Of a stretch of 47,416 bases of DNA, positions 19,719 to 26,385 are shown piece by piece (positions within the stretch are counted from its first letter, which is position 1; each line of letters begins with the position of its first letter). This stretch comes from Lachnospiraceae bacterium. GTDB taxonomy: Bacteria > Bacillota > Clostridia > Lachnospirales > Lachnospiraceae. The DNA is taken from NCBI GenBank assembly GCA_016297945.1, contig JAEDFR010000009.1:1-47416 (forward strand), read 5' to 3'. Under the pieces are notes generated by a model. It saw only the letters and a program-made list of their open reading frames with translations, was not told the origin of the DNA and did no database searches. The position numbers were made by a program, and so were the translations under genes.

Positions 19719-20342
19719 TCAGACGCAGGGATTATATTCTTTTTCATGTCCGATGGTAGTCGCTTCGCCGTGTCCGGGATATACCTTGGTATCATCCGGA
19801 AGTAAAAAGAGTTTTTCCCGGATACTGTGGATGAGTTCAGATGCAGATCCACCCGGAAAATCAATTCTACCAACGGATTCCTCAAACAAGGTATCTCCGG
19901 CAATCAAGATGCCATCTTCTTCAAAATAGTAGCAGCATCCGCCTTTGGTATGTCCGGGTGTTGCGATGACTTTAAATGTCATTCCGGCTTCGGTATAGAC
20001 ATCACCGTCTTTCACAAAACCATCTGCCACAACCGTATAGACACTTCCAAAAGCTCCGGATAAATTGATCGCAGGATCTTCTAAAAGCTCTTTTTCCACA
20101 TCTAAAGCATAGACTTTGGCACCGGTCAGATTTCTTAACTCATTGCAACCTTCTATATGGTCAAAATGACCATGCGTCAGATAAATTGCAACAACATGGA
20201 AACCTGCTTCTGTCAATTTTTCATAAATATACTCGCCGCGATCACCCGGATCAAAAAAAATAACGTCCTTTTTTCCTTCTTCATAAACAAAATAACAATT
20301 AGTCGCACATGAACTTAATATAAATTTCCCAATCTTCAACAT
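19719..20342 (-). CDS. MBL-fold metallo-hydrolase (glyoxalase II-like)
   Basis: This 207-residue cytoplasmic protein has the metallo-beta-lactamase signature THGHFDH (His57, His59, Asp61, His62) for two metal ions, plus the later ligands in TPGHTKG, GDTLF and YPGHG. Length and motif spacing match the short YcbL/glyoxalase II-like group, whose members hydrolyse thioesters such as S-lactoylglutathione or related substrates. The exact substrate cannot be read here. The start at 20342 follows GAGGG. Element B lies just beyond its stop and a decayed pdxST segment lies upstream. Confidence 0.9.
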   Translation of the reverse strand: MLKIGKFILSSCATNCYFVYEEGKKDVIFFDPGDRGEYIYEKLTEAGFHVVAIYLTHGHFDHIEGCNELRNLTGAKVYALDVEKELLEDPAINLSGAFGSVYTVVADGFVKDGDVYTEAGMTFKVIATPGHTKGGCCYYFEEDGILIAGDTLFEESVGRIDFPGGSASELIHSIREKLFLLPDDTKVYPGHGEATTIGHEKEYNPCV

Positions 20343-20526
20343 CTTTTTTCCCTCAAATCATTTTATTATAGTCTATAGCATTAGCTATTTGGACTTTTTT
20401 CATCATACCATATTACACTAAAAAATTATATAATTTCATAAACTTTATTTTTCTCATCATTCTTCACGATTACAGATTACATTTCCAATTTCCCATCAAT
20501 TTTTTCCCAATTACAAATCGGATTTT

Positions 20527-20724
20527 CTAAAACATAAAAAATGTCGACAAGTAGAATTTATACACAAATGTGCAAAATGCTACCTGCCGACACCTTTTAC
20601 TTCTTCTTCGGTATAAAAGCTGCCCAGCTGTCTGCCGTATCTCAAAGCATTCAACTCCTAAGTCGAAAAGCATCTTTTCATGCTCAATAAATGCTCCCTG
20701 TACAGCCAGTACTGCAATCTTCAT
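20527..20724 (-). pseudogene. pdxT: 5' remnant of pdxT (pyridoxal phosphate synthase glutaminase)
   Basis: The first 33 or so residues match the N-terminus of PdxT (MKIAVLAVQGAFIEHEKML through CFEIRQ). The sequence then becomes unrelated (QLLYRRRSKRCRQ) and stops. The glutaminase Cys and His-Glu of the full protein of about 190 residues are missing. In another frame the downstream part reads SFYTEEEVKGVGR and then a stop, which looks like the end of a different gene. I infer a deletion that joined the head of pdxT to a foreign tail. A ribosome binding site and the natural pdxS-pdxT spacing are still present. Confidence 0.75.
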
Positions 20725-20727
20725 TGA

Positions 20728-20988
20728 TTATTTGCCCCTTTCAGCCATCAGAAGCTCAATTTCCTGTTCATTGATGCCATTGTATAGAACAACTGGTATA
20801 GCTAAAAGCGGCAATTTTAATGTTTTTAACCATGTCAGTTTTATTGTATCCCAATTCCTTTGCTTTACTGTAAAAATATCCTCTCCGTATTCTGGCTCAA
20901 AGATAACAGGAGAGCATACAACGAAATCTATTACCCGGTCATAGATATATGCTATATCAAGACGAACACTCATATTCGAAGGAAGCAT
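20728..20988 (-). pseudogene. Fusion of unknown sequence to the last residues of pdxS
   Basis: The 86-residue frame ends in GINEQEIELLMAERGK, which resembles the C-terminus of PdxS (pyridoxal 5'-phosphate synthase lyase), and its stop lies three bases before the pdxT remnant, as in intact pdxST operons. The preceding 70 residues (MSVRLDIAYIYDRVIDFVV...) do not look like PdxS and I do not recognise them. The PdxS barrel and its catalytic lysines are absent. The junction lies just before the GINEQE motif. Together with the truncated pdxT this marks a lost vitamin B6 synthesis operon. Confidence 0.6.
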
Positions 20989-21030
20989 AATTCATTTCAT
21001 TGCTTAGCAGGCAGATACAACCGACTTTTG

Positions 21031-21474
21031 TCAATAATCCTCTTCAGGTGCTTCTTCTTTCTCTCCGATATCGTTTACCGGCTTTTCCAGCCCTTCAATG
21101 GTAATGCCATGTTTTTCGGCATAATCCCATAAAGCTGCATGAATTGCCTCCTCTGCCAACAAAGAACAATGCACTTTAATGGGCGGCAGACCATCTAATG
21201 CCTCCATAACGGCTTTGTTGGTCACCTTTAATGCCTCTTCCACGGTTTTTCCTTTGACTAACTCCGTTGCCATACTGCTGGTAGCGACTGCCGCGCCACA
21301 GCCAAAGGTCTTAAATTTTGCTTCTTTTATGATACCGTTATCATCAATATCCAGATACATCCGCATGATGTCTCCGCACTTTGCATTTCCTACCGTGCCC
21401 ACACCACTTGGATTCTCGATTTCTCCCACATTTCTGGGATTATTGAAATGATCCATTACTTTTTTACTATACAT
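21031..21474 (-). CDS. nifU: Iron-sulfur cluster scaffold protein NifU/IscU
   Basis: This 147-residue IscU-type scaffold has the three cluster-ligand cysteines Cys33 (AKCGD), Cys59 (FGCGAA) and Cys103 (VHCSLL), and Asp35 next to the first. The family assembles [2Fe-2S] and [4Fe-4S] clusters on sulfur delivered by a cysteine desulfurase. The extra acidic tail (EKEEAPEEDY) is common in Clostridia. It is 37 bases downstream of nifS, so the pair forms an operon. It lacks the C-terminal Nfu domain of classical NifU, so it is the short version found in gut Clostridia. Confidence 0.93.
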   Translation of the reverse strand: MYSKKVMDHFNNPRNVGEIENPSGVGTVGNAKCGDIMRMYLDIDDNGIIKEAKFKTFGCGAAVATSSMATELVKGKTVEEALKVTNKAVMEALDGLPPIKVHCSLLAEEAIHAALWDYAEKHGITIEGLEKPVNDIGEKEEAPEEDY

Positions 21475-21511
21475 AAACTGTGATCCTCGTTCTTTCTGTT
21501 AATAGTTTTTT

Positions 21512-22702
21512 CTAATTCTGGTGTTTTACAAAATCCTCATATAAGGGTGACATTCCCCGCAATCTTTCAATGATTTCTTTTAACCGGTCTACGGTAAAAT
21601 CAATTTCTTCTTTTGTTGTTTTCTCGGATAACGTAATTCGCAATGATCCATGAGCAATTTCATGAGGCAGTCCGATAGCCAATAATACATGTGACGGGTC
21701 TAACGAGCCGGATGTGCAGGCAGAGCCACTGGATGCACATATTTTCTGCTGATCCAATAAAATCAACATCGATTCTCCTTCAATAAAACGGAAGCAGAAA
21801 TTTGCATTATTTGGAAGACGCTTCTCTCTTTCCCCATTTAGTCTGGCATAAGGGATTTCATTTAAAACACGCTCTATGAGATGATCCCGAAGTTTTGTTT
21901 CATAAGCAATACGCTTGTCCATATCAGCAAAAGCTAACTCTGCAGCTTTGCCAAAGCCAACGATTCCCGGAACATTATGTGTTCCTGCTCTTCTTTGTCT
22001 CTCCTGGGCGCCCCCATGGATAAAAGAACGGATTTTTACGCCCTTTCGGATATACATAAGACCAACGCCCTTCGGTCCGTTCAGTTTATGTCCGCTGGCA
22101 CTCAACATATCAATATGCATTGCCTCCACATCAATCGGAATATGTCCGAATGCCTGTACCGCATCTGTATGGAACAGAATGCCATGTTCTTTGGCAATGG
22201 CGCCAATCTCTGCGATGGGCTGGATAGTTCCGATTTCATTATTGGCCATCATGACGGAAATCAGGATGGTATCCGGTCTGATGGCTTTTTTCAATTCATC
22301 CAGCTTTACCATTCCATATTCATCCACATCCAGATAAGTCACTTCAAAACCTTTTTTCTCTAAATACTCGCAGGTATGGAGGATTGCATGATGTTCAATC
22401 TTTGTGGTGATGATGTGTTTTCCCTTATCCTGATAAGCCTCGGCTGTTGCCTTTAATGCCCAGTTATCCGATTCACTTCCGCCACCGGTAAAATATATTT
22501 CATCCGCCCGTGCATTGATGCCCTGCGCCAAAATGCCTCTGGCTTTGTTCACAGCCTCACTTGCTTTTCCTGCAAATGTATAAATGGATGACGGATTCCC
22601 ATAATATTCCGTAAAAAATGGTGTCATGGCTTCCAAAACCTCCGGATAAACCTGAGTGGTTGCCGCATTATCTAAATAAATGATTTTGTCTGTATCTGAC
22701 AT
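21512..22702 (-). CDS. nifS: Cysteine desulfurase NifS/IscS
   Basis: This 396-residue PLP enzyme turns cysteine into alanine and hands a persulfide to the scaffold protein. The PLP lysine is Lys206 in SASGHKLNGPKG and the persulfide cysteine is Cys329 in SSGSACTSGS, within the long mobile loop of group I desulfurases. The N-terminal IYLDNAATTQVYPEV is diagnostic. The start at 22702 is preceded by AAGG. A consensus promoter directly upstream, after the Rrf2-family regulator, suggests independent transcription of nifS-nifU and control by that regulator. Confidence 0.95.
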   Translation of the reverse strand: MSDTDKIIYLDNAATTQVYPEVLEAMTPFFTEYYGNPSSIYTFAGKASEAVNKARGILAQGINARADEIYFTGGGSESDNWALKATAEAYQDKGKHIITTKIEHHAILHTCEYLEKKGFEVTYLDVDEYGMVKLDELKKAIRPDTILISVMMANNEIGTIQPIAEIGAIAKEHGILFHTDAVQAFGHIPIDVEAMHIDMLSASGHKLNGPKGVGLMYIRKGVKIRSFIHGGAQERQRRAGTHNVPGIVGFGKAAELAFADMDKRIAYETKLRDHLIERVLNEIPYARLNGEREKRLPNNANFCFRFIEGESMLILLDQQKICASSGSACTSGSLDPSHVLLAIGLPHEIAHGSLRITLSEKTTKEEIDFTVDRLKEIIERLRGMSPLYEDFVKHQN

Positions 22703-22745
22703 TTCAAAACCTTCTTTCTATTTCCTAGTGGTTCGCTCGGATATT

Positions 22746-22773
22746 ATTATACTATACCTAATCCTATTGTCAA
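22746..22773 (-). promoter_or_regulatory. Consensus promoter of nifS-nifU with flanking inverted repeats
   Basis: TTGACA (22773-22768), 16 bases and TATAAT (22751-22746) match both sigma-A hexamers exactly. The promoter is bracketed by TTCCTAG (22722-22728) and CTAGGAA (22775-22781) as inverted repeats, possible sites for the adjacent Rrf2 regulator. The repressor link is inference. Confidence 0.65.
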
Positions 22774-22791
22774 GCTAGGAATTAAACAAAT

Positions 22792-23226
22792 TTATATCGT
22801 ATATTGATCTACCTTTTCTGCCTGCCACTCCAAAAGATCAGCCAATGTAATACTGTCCACGACTCCGTTGATGGCATCATTGATCTTTTCATAAATTCGG
22901 ACCGTAACACATTCTGCTCTTCTGTCGCACTCCATTCCTTCATCACCGACACAGCTTACCGGTGCAAGGTCTCCTTCTGTCTGGCGCAAAATCATGCCAA
23001 CCGTATAATCTTTGGGCTCTTTTTTCAGCATATAACCGCCCTGTGCCCCTCGAATGCTACGTACAAATCCTGCCTTATTTAAAAGTGCGATAATTTGTTC
23101 CAGATATTTTTCCGATATCTGTTGTCTCTTGGCAATATCCTTAATGCTGACGGGTTCCCCTGTATTATAAGTTGCCAAATCCAGCATTAATCTCAATGCA
23201 TATCTTCCCTTTGTTGAAATCTTCAT
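22792..23226 (-). CDS. Rrf2 family transcriptional regulator, IscR-like
   Basis: This 144-residue regulator has an N-terminal winged helix (MKISTKGRYALRLMLDLA, then the recognition helix region ISEKYLEQIIALLNKAGFVRS) and the Rrf2 motif GAQGGYML. Three cysteines, Cys92, Cys100 and Cys106, sit in the pattern used by IscR-type members to hold a [2Fe-2S] cluster. The gene lies directly upstream of nifS-nifU, so it most likely senses iron-sulfur status and controls that operon and itself. CymR-like cysteine regulators of the same family usually lack these cysteines. Confidence 0.9.
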   Translation of the reverse strand: MKISTKGRYALRLMLDLATYNTGEPVSIKDIAKRQQISEKYLEQIIALLNKAGFVRSIRGAQGGYMLKKEPKDYTVGMILRQTEGDLAPVSCVGDEGMECDRRAECVTVRIYEKINDAINGVVDSITLADLLEWQAEKVDQYTI

Positions 23227-23279
23227 TCCTTTTCTCTCCCCAAATTCTCTTATTTATCTTTTCTTCTATTCATGCATAA

Positions 23280-24098
23280 TCATTCTACATTCAGTCCTGC
23301 ATTTTCCCTTGCACGCTGCATGGCCTCTGCCGTCAGGTCTTTGATCACTTCTCCGGCGATGATCAGTCCCACTACCGAAGGTACAAATGCGGTGGAACCG
23401 GGAATGTCTCTTCGTTCCGTACACTTACGTTCTGCTCCCGGTGGACAAATACAGTTTGTCCTGCAGCTGATTGCCATATCCTCAATCGGTCGAAGAGGTT
23501 TTTCCTTGGAATAAACCACCTTCAAATGCTTCACGTTTCTTTTTTTCAATTCCCGCCGCATAACCTTAGCAAGCGGACAGACAGAGGTTTCGTAAATATC
23601 TGCCACTTCAAATCCCACCGGATTCAATTTATTTCCGGCTCCCATACTACTGATAATCGGGACTCCCACGCTCTGTGCTTCTAAAACCAGTGCAATTTTT
23701 GCCGTTACCGTATCTACTGCATCTACCACATAAGAATACTTGGTAAAATCGAACGAATCCTTATTATCTGGCAGAAAAAAACATCTGTGCTCATAGACTT
23801 TTGCATCCGGATTAATATCCAATATCCGTTCCTTCATCACTTCGGTTTTATATCTGCCAACTGTTTTTCTGGTCGCAATCAGCTGTCTGTTGAGATTGGT
23901 CAGACAAACCTTGTCATCATCGATGACATCAATCGCTCCAACACCGCTTCGGACCAGTGCTTCCACAACATGACCGCCTACACCGCCGATTCCAAAAACC
24001 GCAACTCTGGAAGAAGCAAGAATATCCATTGCCTCTTTTCCAAGCAAAATTTCCGTTCGCGAAAACTGATTTAACATGTATTCATCCTGCCTATTCAT
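23280..24098 (-). CDS. tcdA: tRNA threonylcarbamoyladenosine dehydratase TcdA (ThiF/E1-like)
   Basis: This 272-residue E1-like enzyme has the ATP-binding motif VFGIGGVGGHVVEAL and the arginine finger region TNLNRQ. The family cyclises t6A37 in tRNA to ct6A using ATP. The C-terminal CRTNCICPPGAERKCTERR and PGSTAFVPSVVGLIIAGEVI agree with YgdL/TcdA and not with MoeB or ThiF. It follows the aminotransferase gene by five bases on the same strand, so they are co-transcribed. Its partner sulfur-transfer genes are absent, which is usual. Confidence 0.9.
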   Translation of the reverse strand: MNRQDEYMLNQFSRTEILLGKEAMDILASSRVAVFGIGGVGGHVVEALVRSGVGAIDVIDDDKVCLTNLNRQLIATRKTVGRYKTEVMKERILDINPDAKVYEHRCFFLPDNKDSFDFTKYSYVVDAVDTVTAKIALVLEAQSVGVPIISSMGAGNKLNPVGFEVADIYETSVCPLAKVMRRELKKRNVKHLKVVYSKEKPLRPIEDMAISCRTNCICPPGAERKCTERRDIPGSTAFVPSVVGLIIAGEVIKDLTAEAMQRARENAGLNVE

Positions 24099-24103
24099 AA
24101 AAT

Positions 24104-25270
24104 CTATATCTGCATTTTCTTCTTCATATCCGCTAATCTGTCAAGAGCTTTATTCAGTGTCTCATCCTGCTTTGCAAAATGAAAACGGATATAACGGTTT
24201 TCGGGCTCTTTAAAGAAACTGGACCCGGGTACCGCGCCCACACCAACTTTTCTCGCTAAGTCTTCGCAGAAATCCAGATCGCTTTCATATCCAAACTCAC
24301 TGATATCCACCAGGACATAATAAGCGCCTTGGGGATTGGTAAATTTTAACCCAATATTCTGCAATCCACCGGTAAACAATTCTTTCATATGAGTATAATG
24401 TGCCTGCAACCCTTGATAATAATAGTCACCAAATTGCAAGCCTACAACTGCTGCTTCCATTAATGGTGCCGCAGCTCCCACCGTCAGAAAGTCATGGACT
24501 TTTTTCACCCTGTCAACGATTTCGGGAGATGCCATGATATAGCCCAGTCTCCATCCTGTAATGGAATACGTCTTGGACAAAGAATTACAGATGATTGTCC
24601 GTTCTCTCATGCCCGGAAATGTCGCAATGCAGGTATGTACATGCGGTGCATAGACAATGTGCTCATACACCTCATCCGTAATGACATAAATATCATATTT
24701 GATTGCAAGCTCTGCAATGATCTTTAATTCCTCATAAGTGAATACTTTTCCACACGGATTGGAGGGATTGCACAAAATCAAAGCCTTGACTCCCGGCTGT
24801 TTAACCGCAGCCTCCAAAACATCTGCATCAAATGCAAATGTCGGTGGTTTTAACGGCACATAAATTGGCTCGGCACCGGAAAGAATGGTATCCGCTCCGT
24901 AATTTTCATAAAACGGCGAAAAAATGACAACTTTATCACCCGGGTTACACACCGACATCATCGCTGCCATCATAGCCTCGGTGCTACCGCAGGTAACAAC
25001 AATTTCTTCATCGGGATTTACCTTCATCCCATAGAAATGCTCCTGTTTTTTCGCCAATGCCTCCCTGAAATTCTGGGCTCCCCAAGTCAGCGCATACTGG
25101 TGTGGTCCAATACCTGCCACCTCAGAAAGTTTATCGGTAATCTCTTTGGGCGGATCAAAATCCGGAAATCCCTGAGATAAGTTAATTGCTCCGTACTGTA
25201 AAGAAACTCTTGTCATTCTGCGGATTACCGAATCGGTAAATCCGGCAGTTCTTTCGCTTAAATTTTTCAT
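24104..25270 (-). CDS. Class I/II pyridoxal phosphate aminotransferase
   Basis: This 388-residue fold-type I enzyme has the PLP-binding lysine Lys233 in SLSKTYSITGWRLGY, the conserved NPSNPCGKVF and the substrate carboxylate arginine near the end (NRYIRFHFA). The pattern INLSQGFPDFDPP resembles the kynurenine/methionine/aspartate aminotransferase group (subgroup I-gamma). The amino donor and pathway cannot be fixed from sequence; methionine salvage and aromatic amino acid transamination are both possible. The start at 25270 has AAGGAG seven bases upstream. tcdA follows directly. Confidence 0.9.
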   Translation of the reverse strand: MKNLSERTAGFTDSVIRRMTRVSLQYGAINLSQGFPDFDPPKEITDKLSEVAGIGPHQYALTWGAQNFREALAKKQEHFYGMKVNPDEEIVVTCGSTEAMMAAMMSVCNPGDKVVIFSPFYENYGADTILSGAEPIYVPLKPPTFAFDADVLEAAVKQPGVKALILCNPSNPCGKVFTYEELKIIAELAIKYDIYVITDEVYEHIVYAPHVHTCIATFPGMRERTIICNSLSKTYSITGWRLGYIMASPEIVDRVKKVHDFLTVGAAAPLMEAAVVGLQFGDYYYQGLQAHYTHMKELFTGGLQNIGLKFTNPQGAYYVLVDISEFGYESDLDFCEDLARKVGVGAVPGSSFFKEPENRYIRFHFAKQDETLNKALDRLADMKKKMQI

Positions 25271-25385
25271 AAAGCTACTCCTTTGATACCATTTTTATCC
25301 CATTTTCCATGTTCTGTATGCCAATAAACACACTATTACCTTTTGTGTAAAGTCATTTGCGCATGATATTTTTGACACACAAAAA

Positions 25386-26005
25386 CTATATATAATATTC
25401 AATCGTCTTATCCGCAGTCAGTCTGGTCTGTTCATTGAATAACAAAACCGCCTCTCTGTTTTCCATAGGTCCTAATGCATAAATCTCGAGATCCTCTTGA
25501 TTAAAGTAAGCCTCCGGCACAATTCGGTTATATGCAAAAGGATGCTCTTTATCCAAGAGGATATCTTCCTGTGGAAACGGCTCATCCCGGTAATAAGGAT
25601 CAAACATATAAACTAAGCCGTCCTTTTCTCCGGTAAGCAAGACATAATGAGCTTCATCATAAAACAACCGCACCACTACAGCACCATGATGATGAAGGGC
25701 ATCATTGATTTCGCTGCCTTTGCCAAGGTATACATTTCTTCCGGACAAATACCGGCTTGTTACCGAAAGCTGACCAATCCTTCCAAAGCCATTGAGCCAG
25801 TTACTCAAAACATCATGGCAGCCATAGATGTTCCGCTCTTTCCGGGAACACCCTCGATGCTATAGCAGTCCAGACAATATAACATAATGTTGCGGATAAC
25901 CTCCGGCGGTATATCTTCCCTCGGAAACAAAAAGCTGATTTCATCAAGCATTGCGGTAGGTCCGCAGTCATATTCCGATAATTGATAGTGCAATGGATTT
26001 TTCAT
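25386..26005 (-). pseudogene. C39-like cysteine peptidase split by a one-base frameshift
   Basis: Two adjacent frames together give one C39-like peptidase of about 206 residues. The first (26005-25805) holds the catalytic cysteine Cys14 in SEYDCGPTA and ends in AAMMF followed by TGA. The second (25808-25386) begins SNWLNGFG and carries the catalytic histidine (AHYVLLTG) and aspartate (FDPYYR). Adding one T to the TTTT run at the junction restores a continuous protein, so a single-base deletion is the simplest reading. The TTGA overlap could allow re-initiation at TTG, but then the triad would be on two chains. The intact family acts on peptides or remains uncharacterised in gut Clostridia. 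Confidence 0.75.
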
Positions 26006-26095
26006 AAATAATCCTTTCTATATTTCCTATCATTTTGGTATGATATATATATTTAAAAATACTACCACCAGACTCAGCTGTCAACCAAAAAACGG

Positions 26096-26221
26096 TCAAA
26101 AAATTGCCCTTATCACCAGGCCGGTCACAATTACTGCTGTAGTTATGATTGCAAGAACAAACAGAATAAGCAACGCAATGGTCATCTTCACACATTTTTT
26201 CTCTTTTAAAGCCAGAACCAT
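26096..26221 (-). CDS. Possible 41-residue single-pass membrane peptide
   Basis: A short frame encodes a basic N-terminus (LKEKKCVKM) and one hydrophobic segment of about 26 residues ending in RAIF. Composition is right for a small membrane protein, but the upstream ribosome binding site is poor. It lies between the peptidase remnant and relA. I do not recognise a family. Confidence 0.3.
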   Translation of the reverse strand: MVLALKEKKCVKMTIALLILFVLAIITTAVIVTGLVIRAIF

Positions 26222-26260
26222 GATGGAATTCTTCGACCGAATGGTCTGAAATTTAGAATT

Positions 26261-26380
26261 TCAAGATAAGTAGAGTGTCTGTTCAATCAGTTCATCCAAA
26301 GACCATCCTAACATATCGGTGCCGCTTTGGATGACCTCTTTGGAACAACCTGCCGCAATAAAAAACGGGGTGATTATCAC
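26261..26380 (-). pseudogene. Possible C-terminal gene remnant behind relA
   Basis: A 39-codon frame overlapping the relA terminator encodes SGTDMLGWSLDELIEQTLYL near its end. This looks like the tail of a helical protein rather than random sequence. It has no proper start of its own because its first codons are the terminator stem. I treat it as a fragment of a lost gene and am not sure of it. Confidence 0.22.
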
Positions 26381-26385
26381 CCCGT
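26359..26385 (-). terminator. Rho-independent terminator of relA, overlapping its stop codon
   Basis: CGGGGTGA and TCACCCCG form a perfect 8-bp stem with a three-base loop, followed on the minus strand by TTTTTTATT. The TGA stop of relA is part of the stem. Confidence 0.85.

Noticed and set aside
25805..25812. Programmed -1 ribosomal frameshift in the C39-like peptidase
   Set aside because: The site ATG TTT TGA is not a proper slippery heptamer and no strong downstream stem is visible. A one-base loss in the T run is simpler.
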